64,000 nucleotides of DNA, taken from contig NZ_CP047242.1 of assembly GCF_009856605.1 (NCBI RefSeq), positions 2,610,001-2,674,000 of the forward strand. Direction: 5' to 3'. The stretch comes from Trichormus variabilis 0441. GTDB lineage: Bacteria; Cyanobacteriota; Cyanobacteriia; Cyanobacteriales; Nostocaceae. This document shows positions 18,901 through 26,374 of this stretch, in pieces. The notes beneath the pieces were generated by a model. The model saw nothing but the letters and a program-made list of their open reading frames with translations, was not told where the DNA came from and did no database searches. The position numbers and the translations under genes are program-made. Position 1 is the first letter of the stretch. Each line of letters begins with the position of its first letter.

Positions 18901-19098
18901 GAACGCCGCTTTCAACAGAATTTAACCCAGATTAGTCAAGAACGCACTACTTTTATAGTTTCTCACCGTCTTTCCACTGTGCGCTATGCTGACCATATTT
19001 TTGTCATAGACCAAGGAATGGTGATTGAACATGGCACTCATCAAGAACTAATGGCGATCGCTGGTCTTTATCACCACTTAGCTCAACTGCAACTATAG
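15970..19098 (+). CDS. hetC: HetC, C39-peptidase ABC exporter needed for heterocyst differentiation
   Basis: A 1042-residue peptidase-containing ABC transporter, close to the length of HetC in Anabaena sp. PCC 7120. Domains in order: a cyclic-nucleotide-binding-like domain (about 40-165); a C39 peptidase with the catalytic Cys in SSDCGAACL (about 345), His in GNHYVVVW and Asp in ISDPAVG; a six-helix transmembrane domain (about 480-760); and an ATPase domain with Walker A GQSGSGKST (about 840-848), signature LSGGQRQ and Walker B ILILDEATSGLD. The catalytic triad is intact. HetC acts early in differentiation and has been linked to the export or processing of inhibitory peptides of the PatS/HetN type. 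hetP follows on the same strand after 1 kb, and an NtcA promoter lies upstream. Recognition is strong. Confidence 0.95.
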   Translation: MNPSSSLRVQGGLQKDPSDQLSPTPEVAILNLLRLVAGDTSLVSELSQNWVVREFQLGDELANYVVDAATTDSSNVIYLVCQGRVRLLGFNQTLGREVSTQLVSAEQTFGADHFFCQQTLPYRAIAASDGFVLSTTIAELKPWLQAIPQLKNYLQRLTSERQTLIFFKIYTKLHSLKSKKLQELLPYLIAKHIPNGTTLSEATPPEKGRFWLGSGQVQSISIASFLPVVGDSWGYPESTLPDGTAQTDLLVYQLSVENWDLARAIAPDYFTESYQPIEPPVEVVNVIPTDSKPQIALPKLQNLRSPTAPATSDIEDIDFPQGVKQHKSRSSYSYPFIQQQSSSDCGAACLAMISQYWGKRLSLYSLRNLAQVDRTGASLEGLTVAAQTLGYDVLAVRGSLQKLEWHYNPWVAHWQGNHYVVVWQIKGDRILISDPAVGRKWLSRPQFETSWTGYALLLDPTERFQALKSEKFSLGRYGQTLWNYRTVLRQIILASLLVQVFGLATPLFTQVILDQVMPIKNLPNLHIFAFSFLCLGIWRTVLTTQHQHLLDYFANRIDLNLIGNFINYTLQLPLQFFASRQVDDIISRVQENRKIQLFISRRAIAAAVDMLMVVTYLGLMTYYSWQLTLLVLSWIIPVVILTVVASPYLKQASREISQESARQHSSMVEMMTGVATVKTATAERPLQKYWEERFLKMLKARLRGQKLAHRLQVTRTLINHVGSTLVLWFGATLVMGGKMSLGQFVAFNMLTGNVTHPVLSLVGLWDEFQEILISVERLNDVYAAVPEASSQTTLLVMPPIRGEVRFENVSFRYNSFQERNALQNISFGVKPQQTIGIIGQSGSGKSTLANLLAGLYRPDTGRILIDGHDMAGVSPQSWRTQVGLVAQDSFLFSGTILENITLHDQELSLIQAIAAAKLSGAHDFIQALPLGYDTPVGERGFMLSGGQRQKIAIARALVRNPKILILDEATSGLDAESERRFQQNLTQISQERTTFIVSHRLSTVRYADHIFVIDQGMVIEHGTHQELMAIAGLYHHLAQLQL

Positions 19099-19320
19099 TT
19101 GTTTCGTCAGTTGTCAATAGTTTTATTTTCCCCATGCCACAGGGTCTTACATTTGTAAGCACCTATCAATGTATCTTGCCTATTCTTTTTTCAAATTGGT
19201 ATGACTCATATAAAGAATACTACCTTTTACTGCCATATCATAAAATCGCAAAAGTGACAAAAGTGCTGGTAACGGTTTCCTAATTTTGTAAAAAAACCTT
19301 GACACTTTTATAGAAAATTT

Positions 19321-19348
19321 TCCGGATGTATAGTTGCAACAATATTAT
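19321..19348 (+). promoter_or_regulatory. DIF+-like promoter upstream of hetP
   Basis: TCCGGA (19321-19326), the -35-type motif described for developmentally induced heterocyst promoters, is followed after 16 bases by TATTAT (19343-19348). The start would be near 19355, about 775 bases before hetP. The match is by eye; hetP is known to be developmentally induced and to have distal starts. Confidence 0.6.
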
Positions 19349-19529
19349 CTACATCATAAATCTAGTGCAAATTTATATCCGTATACCATTGGTCAGCAAC
19401 CATTAGCATTTATATATCAATGTGAAAATTTTACTGAACTTTTATCAGCTAATTTTTCACGTTAAATAATTGCTTATCAACCTATTTAGTGGTAAATTCT
19501 CTTAGTAGGTTTAAAGTCTCAAACGCACA

Positions 19530-19558
19530 GTAGGCGAGGGGTCTAACCCCTCATTACC
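19530..19558. promoter_or_regulatory. HetR-binding inverted repeat upstream of hetP
   Basis: The 17-bp palindrome GAGGGGTCTAACCCCTC (19536-19552) has perfect 6-bp arms. With its flanks (GTAGGC on the left, ATTACC on the right) it matches the HetR-binding site described upstream of hetP in Anabaena sp. PCC 7120. It lies about 570 bases before the hetP start. HetR dimers would bind here to activate hetP in differentiating cells. Confidence 0.95.
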
Positions 19559-19910
19559 TAGTAAAAAATGCTCAAAATCCCTATCGATATAGCGTATAAC
19601 TCAACATTAAAAATATTCAGTAAAATTGAGTAATAAAATTCTGATAACGGGTGACATTCATGAAAAAAGATAGTATAAATACTAATATGACTCTGAATAG
19701 AGTATGGAGAAGCAATGATAATGTTAAAGATTAAAATACATACAGAAACTCTACTGCTTCGCCTATACTTAAGTAAGTGAAAATTTAATAAATTAATCAG
19801 GGATAAAAATTACAAAACTTGTTGGGTGAATAACAGTAATTTTTATTTACGTAGGGGTATAAACAGACATTTGATTGTCATCACACTAAACAATAAGGGG
19901 CAGTTGAGAG
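19559..19910 (+). other. hetP upstream region, AT-rich
   Basis: About 350 AT-rich bases between the HetR site and a small ORF. No hairpin terminator, repeat family or HIP1 site was seen. It probably belongs to the long hetP leader or contains proximal hetP promoters that I cannot place by eye. Confidence 0.4.
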
Positions 19911-20042
19911 ATGAAGCTAAAACGTGATTATACTGATAGGAATTTAGCTTTAAAAATCCCACTACTTAATAGTAATAATGTCGCTTTATTATCTAATAAC
20001 CCAGCAAAGATATTTACAAGTATCAAAACGCCCACGGAATAA
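19911..20042 (+). CDS. Candidate 43-residue small protein between hetC and hetP
   Basis: An ATG at 19911 opens 43 codons (MKLKRDYTDRNLALKIPLLN... ending SIKTPTE) before TAA. AAGGGG lies 10 bases upstream and GAGAG directly abuts the start, so translation initiation is plausible. The peptide is basic at the N-terminus, rich in Asn and Leu in the middle, and has no double-glycine leader and no RGSGR pentapeptide. I do not recognise it. Its place between a C39 exporter gene and hetP is suggestive, but a chance ORF in the leader or a regulatory upstream ORF is equally possible. Confidence 0.35.
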   Translation: MKLKRDYTDRNLALKIPLLNSNNVALLSNNPAKIFTSIKTPTE

Positions 20043-20128
20043 TTACCAAGTTCGTCATTCAACATAACTACTAAGGTTTATTAATTCACGCAATCGCTGA
20101 GATACTTTCATCCAAAACAACAACAAAC

Positions 20129-20608
20129 ATGAACCAAAATACTACAGGCATAACCAACTACAACAAAGCTATCAATCCTCAACAATTTGACAAAGTGGTT
20201 GAAGCAATTCTGGCTGGTAAATACTCTTGGGCTTGTGTTCTCATGCTGCGCTTTGCTGGGTACAATCCCATGCACTACATTCCCTACCGCACATATAACC
20301 GCTTACTCAAAGAAAACTCCGAAGCTAGCAAAGTACAGCAACCGCAACACGATAATCTAAAAAACAGTCAAGTAGCTGCTGTTTCTAGGTCTAATACTAA
20401 TATGCCGTCCAGTTGCTTAAGTAAAATTAAAGACTTAGCTTATCTGGAGGTGGTGGGCAAGCAAACAACAGAAATTCATGGTGGTAATTTAGATCAGTGG
20501 TTAACAGAACAAGTTCATGAGTTTCAAGATATGTACTTGGAACCACAAGCAATATCCAATCAAGACATTACCTTCAAACTATCTGACCTAGATTTTATTC
20601 ATAATTGA
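20129..20608 (+). CDS. hetP: HetP, heterocyst commitment protein
   Basis: A 159-residue protein, the same length as HetP of Anabaena sp. PCC 7120. The conserved N-terminal HetP-family block is intact: the FDKVVEAILAGKYSWACVL region followed by RFAGYNPMHYIPYRTYNRL (about residues 20-63). The C-terminal half is variable. HetP is a small protein without known enzymatic motifs. It interacts with HetR and with its own homologues and drives commitment to heterocyst fate. A HetR-binding palindrome and a DIF+-like promoter lie upstream, and hetC precedes it. Recognition rests on the family block plus context. Confidence 0.95.
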   Translation: MNQNTTGITNYNKAINPQQFDKVVEAILAGKYSWACVLMLRFAGYNPMHYIPYRTYNRLLKENSEASKVQQPQHDNLKNSQVAAVSRSNTNMPSSCLSKIKDLAYLEVVGKQTTEIHGGNLDQWLTEQVHEFQDMYLEPQAISNQDITFKLSDLDFIHN

Positions 20609-20631
20609 AGAAAATCTCCCCCAAGCCACGA

Positions 20632-21198
20632 CTAACTAGCAAGTGTCCGCCGAGCAGTCAGGGCAGAGGCTAACAAAGAGATGCCGCTCATGAGCAGGCT
20701 AATACCGACGTATAGACCCATCAGCCAGATAGCACTGAAGGGCCAGCGATTCAGCACCATGATACCCAAAATTAGAGTAACGACTCCGTTTAACGCCACC
20801 AGCCAAGACATCCTGTGTCCTGCTCGGTGGGTAAACGCCATAATGATGGTAAAAATACCCTCAACAACAAATAAAATACCAAAAGCTAAGGTCAACGCTA
20901 GTAGCGCGAATTTCAGATTCAACAGAATGTAAATACCTGCAATAGTGTAAAAAATACCCACGATCAAATTCAGCCAGAACCCTCTTACTGGTTTTGATGG
21001 AAACGACTCAACAATCATCACAACGCCACTAATCAGGGTAATCCAACCAATGAGGGATGTAAAAAATGCTGAGGCTATGCCAGGCATTAGAATCGCTAGA
21101 ACACCTAAAATAATCAGACCAACGCTTAGAGCAATTACCCATCCAGTCGATTTTTGGATATCTACTTCAGATTGAAAATCACTAGTCATAAGACTCAC
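20632..21198 (-). CDS. HdeD-family (DUF308) membrane protein
   Basis: A 188-residue integral membrane protein with about six hydrophobic segments, for example IALSVGLIILGVLAILMPGI and FFTSLIGWITLISGVVMIVE, and repeated Gly-rich helix starts. This is the layout of the HdeD/DUF308 family, whose E. coli member is an acid-resistance-associated inner membrane protein. The biochemical function is unknown. It is transcribed towards hetP, with the two stops only 23 bases apart. A baeRF-family gene lies 100 bases upstream on the same strand, so the two may form an operon of stress genes. Confidence 0.85.
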   Translation of the reverse strand: MSLMTSDFQSEVDIQKSTGWVIALSVGLIILGVLAILMPGIASAFFTSLIGWITLISGVVMIVESFPSKPVRGFWLNLIVGIFYTIAGIYILLNLKFALLALTLAFGILFVVEGIFTIIMAFTHRAGHRMSWLVALNGVVTLILGIMVLNRWPFSAIWLMGLYVGISLLMSGISLLASALTARRTLAS

Positions 21199-21298
21199 CT
21201 CGTTTTTTCACAACGTATTTAGCTTGTAACTGAGATTGAAACAGCCAGCCTCAAGCTAGGAAACGCGGGAGGTTGAGTCTAACTGTAGAAATTTGACA

Positions 21299-22393
21299 TC
21301 AATACCGAAAAATCAATGCAATTCGCTGATAAATGGATAGTACTTCATCATCCACAATGGCAACCTTTCCCCCCTTAGCCAAGACAACTTCGATAATTTC
21401 ATCGACAGCATCATCCATCACATCTGTCCCGCCTGGTTGATCCACTAACTCAAACCTGCCGTCTTCAGTTAATATCGCTGGTACATGGTAGTTTTTTTCA
21501 ACTAAAAGCAATTTCCCCCGACCTTCGTGTGCTAATCGCCACACTTCCCCAATTGTAGAAACGACGCTTTGAGTACCCATCGCGTCGTCTAATGCCTGAA
21601 GTGCCTCAGCTTGTTGCGCCTCCTGAACGGACTGCATAATTGACCACACCTGAGGAGTCAATTCGTGAATAGTCGCTCTATCAAAATTGCCTCTCAAAGT
21701 TCCAGCGTAAGCGTAGCCCCTCGGAGACATCGCTTGAGTATTTTGAGAAACTTCTTGGAAGAAAGATATTTGCCGCTCAACCCCTCCCACAATCAACGGT
21801 AGTGAGTCATTCTCATAGAGCGTCAATGCACTGTTTACCTGCTGAAAAAATCTGCGATACCTATCGTCTCGATAGCTAGAATCAGTCTCATAGGGAAGCG
21901 GGGTGGTGGCTCCAGGGCCTGTCATTTGCATGGGGAAGTTTTCATCGTTAACCTCCTCAAGGGTTTCTCCTGTCCCAGCTAACAAGCGGGTGGATGCCTG
22001 ACTCAACAGCAAAACCCAATAACGATGCTCCCGATGCCTTCCATAGACCAAATCTCGTGTTGCAAAGGTTTGATCAATCACAACCCTTGCAGGTACAGGA
22101 AAAGGCAGGTAATAAAGCTTGGCAAAGTCATGGCTGACATATAGTGCCAACCCATCTAGGGTGTGGGGGTAGTCAATCTCGCTCACCAGAGTTTCGAGCT
22201 GCTTTAACAATGGTTCTAACTGGCGGCTAGTAAATTCTTTGTCAAGCCGCTTTGTTGCCTCACTTACCAGATTTTTCACCAGAATGGGATCTTGTTTGTT
22301 ATCGGGTGATGTGCGATGAGTCGGCAATAGGATAGAAAGTGCTGGAACCTTAGTCAAAGACTGCAACTGCTTGAGATCCTGATGAGTGATCAT
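21299..22393 (-). CDS. baeRF family 3 protein (bacterial relative of archaeo-eukaryotic release factor eRF1)
   Basis: A 364-residue cytoplasmic protein. The N-terminal pattern (DLKQLQSLTKVPALSILLPT, LDGLALYVSHDF) and the C-terminal segment (TDVMDDAVDEIIEVVLAKGG, then VAIVDDE) fit the bacterial eRF1-like families described by comparative genomics. Their function is unproven; roles in ribosome rescue or stress have been proposed. An in-frame palindromic repeat forms residues around SPRGYAYAG, see the repeat at 21707-21735. It is probably co-transcribed with the HdeD-like gene downstream. Confidence 0.8.
   Translation of the reverse strand: MITHQDLKQLQSLTKVPALSILLPTHRTSPDNKQDPILVKNLVSEATKRLDKEFTSRQLEPLLKQLETLVSEIDYPHTLDGLALYVSHDFAKLYYLPFPVPARVVIDQTFATRDLVYGRHREHRYWVLLLSQASTRLLAGTGETLEEVNDENFPMQMTGPGATTPLPYETDSSYRDDRYRRFFQQVNSALTLYENDSLPLIVGGVERQISFFQEVSQNTQAMSPRGYAYAGTLRGNFDRATIHELTPQVWSIMQSVQEAQQAEALQALDDAMGTQSVVSTIGEVWRLAHEGRGKLLLVEKNYHVPAILTEDGRFELVDQPGGTDVMDDAVDEIIEVVLAKGGKVAIVDDEVLSIYQRIALIFRY
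21707..21735. repeat. Nostoc palindromic repeat captured in frame in the baeRF gene
   Basis: GCGTAAGCGTAGCCCCTCGG followed by AGACATCGC is a copy of the GCGATGTCT...GGGCTACGC...ACGC repeat seen between genes in Nostoc. Here it is translated (on the minus strand) as part of MSPRGYAYAGT. Confidence 0.65.
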
Positions 22394-22891
22394 GGATATC
22401 TCTTCTCAATTTTTAGTAGTGGTTCAACTGCTTCAAATGTTAAAGACAGTACCACTCGTCATTCCTCTACCCAAAATAGGAGATTGCATCCACAGTTTTA
22501 TTGACAAGTAATTAGCGATCGCATCTGTACGACTATACTAGGACACCTCAGTGTAGTGAAGAAATGCCAAGATAAAGTAGGCGGATTCTCAAGGAAGCTC
22601 CGCCTATCACAACAAACAACAACACTATGAACTAATTCATCATGGCAGTGATTGGGCGTACTTTAAAATACTTTTTGTATAAAGTGCATTGAAGTTATGA
22701 ACAAACTGCATAAACAATAAGATAGGTAAGAGCTTACCCTGTAAACACCACAGATAACTGCTACCCTCTGTGCATCTCCCCCCGGTTCAATAGTTGTGCG
22801 CGCTCTACTCAAGTCGTTTATTTAGCGGAAATATTCTCTTGGGGATTGAATCTATCTATGTAACCAAAACTAAACACATGAGTTCACAGAA
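22394..22891. other. 498-base intergenic region
   Basis: A divergent promoter region between the baeRF gene and the next plus-strand gene. It contains a HIP1 copy near 22517 and the text AAGGAAGCTCCGCCTATC at 22591-22608. No convincing promoter, terminator or ORF was identified. Confidence 0.4.
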
Positions 22892-23530
22892 ATGAAAGTA
22901 GCGTATAAACCAGTATTAAATGCCATCATCATGGGTTTGGTCATAGTAGGAGCAACATCTGACAAACCTGGACTGGCTTCTTCTGTAACCCTGGAAGAAG
23001 GGGCTAAATTAGAAATACCTACACCGACAATTGTGTCACAAAGCCAAGGAGTGTATCGGAGCGATCGCTTTCTGTTTCGGTTTACCTATTCCTCCAAAGA
23101 TTTTGTCATAGATAATGATATCTCTACACCTTCAAATGGTATTGATGCTCCTGTAGAAGCTCTTGACATATGGACTAAACAGCACGCTCAGGAAATTCGC
23201 GCCGGAGCCTATGAAGGTGGTACCGAATACCCTGCTAATGTCAGCATTAGAGTTTACAACAACACAAAAAAATTATCCTTACAGCAATGGGTTAAACAGA
23301 GTAATCAATTTACCATGAGCCGCGATTTCAAAATTGCCAGAATTGCTGGTAAAACTGGAATCAAATTTCAGTCTAGTGGCTTATATGAAAGCGAAAGTGT
23401 TGTCTTTATGAACCCTAAAGATACTCAGATTATAGTTGTATCATTATCGAAAAATAGTACTAATGATGATGCAGTTTATCGCAGAGCTTACCAACAAATT
23501 GTTAACTCTTTCATTTTTGTTAACAGATAG
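22892..23530 (+). CDS. Exported hypothetical protein
   Basis: A 212-residue protein that I cannot assign with confidence. It begins with a signal peptide (MKVAYKPVLNAIIMGLVIVG, cleavage probably near GLA/SSV at about residue 29). The mature part begins with YRSDRFLFRFTYSSKDFVID and has a beta-rich pattern ending with YRRAYQQIVNSFIF. This resembles short periplasmic proteins with a PsbP-like or DUF1795-like fold, but that is an inference from the pattern. A function is not evident. The gene is monocistronic, with a divergent neighbour upstream and a convergent one downstream. Confidence 0.75.
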   Translation: MKVAYKPVLNAIIMGLVIVGATSDKPGLASSVTLEEGAKLEIPTPTIVSQSQGVYRSDRFLFRFTYSSKDFVIDNDISTPSNGIDAPVEALDIWTKQHAQEIRAGAYEGGTEYPANVSIRVYNNTKKLSLQQWVKQSNQFTMSRDFKIARIAGKTGIKFQSSGLYESESVVFMNPKDTQIIVVSLSKNSTNDDAVYRRAYQQIVNSFIFVNR

Positions 23531-23593
23531 AAAACTTTACTAATTAACAATTCCTATATATAAGTAGGACGACTTGCAAAAAACAACCTAAGT

Positions 23594-23643
23594 TCGTAGT
23601 CAGGACTTTAGTTCTGGTTTGAGAACTTTAGTTCTCACTACAA
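23594..23643. repeat. AGAACTTTAGTTCT interspersed repeat
   Basis: GTAGTCAGGACTTTAGTTCT is followed by GAGAACTTTAGTTCTC (perfect 6-bp arms, 4-base loop) between two convergent genes. This hairpin family is frequent in Nostoc spacers and could double as a terminator. Confidence 0.65.
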
Positions 23644-23678
23644 ACATTTAATTATTTACCCTGTTCTACCTAAACTAA

Positions 23679-25073
23679 TTAAGCTAAGTGCATAAACACA
23701 ATCTTTAATAATTCTGCACGGGTAAAAGGTTTAGTGAGATATCCAGATGCACCAGCTAATCTAGCCCTTACTTTATCAACTAATCCTTTATAACTCGTCA
23801 CGAATATAATCGGCGTATTTTTGAACATAGAATTATTGCGGATAATCTTACACAATTCATAACCATCAATACCAGCCATATTCAGATCCAGTAAAATCAA
23901 GTCTGGTTTGTGTCTGATAATTGACATAGCAGCCTTGAGCGGATCATTGATAGTGATTACCGTGAAATTTTCACTTTCTAAAAAATAGCTAATTTCCTTG
24001 AGAATTGTTGGACTATCATCTACAGAAACGATTTTATAAACTTGTCGAGTAGTTCTGGTAGCAGGCGTTACTCTTTCCGGAATAGAATTTGTGGTATTTG
24101 ATAATGTTAGTTCCTGATGGCTTGCTTTGGCAGGAGTATAACCTTGTGGTAATCGCACCACAGGAGCTAAATTATCTACTGCAAGAATTGGGGTGATTGG
24201 TGTAGCATTACTACTGAGTTCTACAACTGTATCTACTAATTTCCTACTCAGGAATGCAGTTGTGTATTTAGGAGTTAATGTTGATTCTGCTAGAATTTTG
24301 GGTAATTGATCAAATGGTGGATCTGGTTCATGTAATATAATCTCTCCGGTGAGGATGTAAGGATATAAATTTTGAGCCAACTGGATTTCATCTTGATTCA
24401 TAATTATAGCTAGATGGCGCAAGCTGAAACCCTTCATCCAATAAGTCAGTTTTGGTTGCAGTTCTGGAGAATTCTTACTGTTAATCAACAGATAGGGACG
24501 TTGATAGGGTGATGTGATTTTCGGTAAGTAAGATTGCCAATTTTGTAATCTGATTTGACACCGTTCCATTACTTTGGCTGCATCAAGTCGGCAAATTCCC
24601 GATACTTTCTCCAGTGAATTACTTAACTCATAATTGCCATTTTTGATTAACAGAAATGATTCAATTACATCCTTAACTAATTCTTGAATTAGCATCGTGG
24701 CCTGTGCAGTATCTAAATATTCTTGCTCGACAAGCCAATGAACAGCCTGGTAATCAGGGGGCTGAATAGTATCGCTGGAATTTTGCCCTTCGGCTTCAAA
24801 CAGCAAGCGTAACTGTACCCGAATTTCATTCGTCACTTGAGGAAATTGTTGACTGAGGCGGCGCAAATGGCGTTCTAATCTATCGAATGGTTCTACAGAA
24901 TGAGTAGCATAGGTGATTGTTCCATCCTCTAAGTAAATTGACCAAGTGACTGAGTTGCTAAAAGCTTTTAAACAAGTGGTGTCAAAACAACTAGATAAAT
25001 GTCTTAACAAACCCTGAGGACTTAGTGCTGTAAATGTGCCGTGATAGTTCATATTGTTAATTACTTTTGTCAA
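23679..25073 (-). CDS. PATAN-domain response regulator (PatA-like)
   Basis: A 464-residue protein with an N-terminal PATAN/DUF4388-type region (HGTFTALSPQGLLRHLSSCF to about residue 290), a low-complexity linker, and a C-terminal receiver (about 345-464). The receiver keeps the acidic pair VDDSPT, the phospho-acceptor in LLDLNM, the Thr/Ser in FVTS and the Lys in LTKPF. PatA, required for internal heterocyst formation in Anabaena, has the same order but is shorter; this is a paralogue type rather than PatA itself. PATAN proteins also act in phototaxis signalling in Synechocystis. A linked histidine kinase was not found nearby. It lies 3 kb from hetP. Confidence 0.87.
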   Translation of the reverse strand: MTKVINNMNYHGTFTALSPQGLLRHLSSCFDTTCLKAFSNSVTWSIYLEDGTITYATHSVEPFDRLERHLRRLSQQFPQVTNEIRVQLRLLFEAEGQNSSDTIQPPDYQAVHWLVEQEYLDTAQATMLIQELVKDVIESFLLIKNGNYELSNSLEKVSGICRLDAAKVMERCQIRLQNWQSYLPKITSPYQRPYLLINSKNSPELQPKLTYWMKGFSLRHLAIIMNQDEIQLAQNLYPYILTGEIILHEPDPPFDQLPKILAESTLTPKYTTAFLSRKLVDTVVELSSNATPITPILAVDNLAPVVRLPQGYTPAKASHQELTLSNTTNSIPERVTPATRTTRQVYKIVSVDDSPTILKEISYFLESENFTVITINDPLKAAMSIIRHKPDLILLDLNMAGIDGYELCKIIRNNSMFKNTPIIFVTSYKGLVDKVRARLAGASGYLTKPFTRAELLKIVFMHLA

Positions 25074-25535
25074 AAGATACAGGATTTATGTCCGGATTTG
25101 GAGCTTTTACTATGAGATATTCATGATATTTGGATATTTTTTTAGGTTTTTCTGGAGTGAAGACAGACAAATCTTTTACTAACTAGAAACTTTAGGCACT
25201 CAAGAGGATGTAAACTTGCAAACTATGTACTGAAGTCTTATTCTTTTAACAATTTTCACATTCAAGTTTCCTTCGTCACATTAGGTATTTTATTCATGGT
25301 GATTAATTTAATTAGCAATTTATTTTCTATATAGAAAACCAAAAATTCCACACAAAATCTTTAAAAATTTATGTAGGCAAAATCAAACTATTTATTATAT
25401 TCTGTGGTTGCTCTATATAAATTTTGATAGATGGATTAATGTCTCGAATGGAAACCGATGATTTATTTTTGACTCTACATTTTGATTAAGATTTCCTTAA
25501 ATCTGTAGAGCTTTCGGTGAGAAGGATCTTTATTA
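25074..25535. other. AT-rich intergenic region
   Basis: About 460 bases between the divergent PATAN regulator and the vWA-PP2C-kinase unit. It is rich in A/T runs and has one TCCGGA at 25091 that is badly placed for either gene. No terminator, RNA or convincing ORF was seen in the first 450 bases. Confidence 0.4.
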
Positions 25536-25646
25536 ATGAAGATTAAACCAGCTACCGCCAAACATCTACCTGTGGTCTTGTCGGCTTCGGCTGTGGAAAC
25601 TATATACTTTGAAAAAAGGAAAATAGAGCTTTGGACTATAACATAA
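25536..25646 (+). CDS. Possible 36-residue leader ORF
   Basis: ATG at 25536 is preceded by AAGGA with 9-base spacing and opens 36 codons (MKIKPATAKHLPVVLSASAV...). The stop overlaps the candidate TTG start of the vWA gene. I do not recognise the peptide. It could be a translationally coupled leader or chance. Confidence 0.25.
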   Translation: MKIKPATAKHLPVVLSASAVETIYFEKRKIELWTIT

Positions 25647-26332
25647 CACAAAACGTTATGAATGATACTTTGACCCTAGATGAAGTAGTAGAGTTTGCTG
25701 AGAACCCAGAACCACGCTGTCCTTGCGTGTTGTTGCTCGATACATCTGGCTCCATGCAAGGTGCTGCTATAGAAGCTCTAAATCAGGGCTTGCTCAGTTT
25801 GAAAGATGAGCTGATGAAAAATTCCATAGCAGCCAGACGGGTAGAAATTGCGATCATTACTTTTGATAGTCATATCAATGTAATACAAGACTTTGTAACT
25901 GCCGATCAATTTAACCCACCAATTCTGACAGCGCAAGGATTAACCAGTATGGGGGCTGGTATTCACAAAGCGTTGGACATGGTACAAGAGCGCAAATCGT
26001 TGTATCGTGCCAATGGTGTTGCTTATTATCGTCCTTGGGTGTTTATGATTACTGATGGTGAACCACAAGGTGAACTAGATCATTTAGTAGAACAAGCAGC
26101 GTTGCGTTTACAAGGTGATGAGGTCAATAAACGTGTGGCATTTTTCAGCGTAGGTGTGGAAAATGCGAACATGACAAGGCTGAACCAAATAGCTGTCAGA
26201 ACGCCTCTGAAACTCAAAGGACTGAACTTTATTGAAATGTTTGTTTGGCTATCGGCTAGTATGTCGGCAGTTTCTCATTCGCAAATTGATGAGCAGGTAG
26301 CGCTACCGCCGATTGGCTGGGGATCTATCTAA
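25631..26332 (+). CDS. TerY-like von Willebrand factor A domain protein
   Basis: A single vWA domain with an intact metal-ion-dependent adhesion site: DTSGSM (about residue 35), the Thr in GLTSMGAG and the Asp in MITDGEPQG. Length and sequence (CPCVLLLDTSGSMQG) match TerY-type proteins. These are cytoplasmic and pair with a PP2C phosphatase and a kinase in TerY-P triads described by comparative genomics. I give the TTG at 25631 as start because AAGGA lies 10 bases upstream (25616-25620). An ATG at 25658 would shorten it by 9 residues but has no ribosome site. The PP2C gene follows closely. Confidence 0.9.
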   Translation: MDYNITQNVMNDTLTLDEVVEFAENPEPRCPCVLLLDTSGSMQGAAIEALNQGLLSLKDELMKNSIAARRVEIAIITFDSHINVIQDFVTADQFNPPILTAQGLTSMGAGIHKALDMVQERKSLYRANGVAYYRPWVFMITDGEPQGELDHLVEQAALRLQGDEVNKRVAFFSVGVENANMTRLNQIAVRTPLKLKGLNFIEMFVWLSASMSAVSHSQIDEQVALPPIGWGSI

Positions 26333-26374
26333 TAGGAGTTGCACCTTACACAGCTAGCTGACACAACAAACTAT

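Noticed and set aside
25091..25096. TCCGGA between the PATAN regulator and the vWA gene
   Set aside because: No -10 box at 15-17 bases in the plus direction, and in the minus direction the -10 would fall on the start codon.
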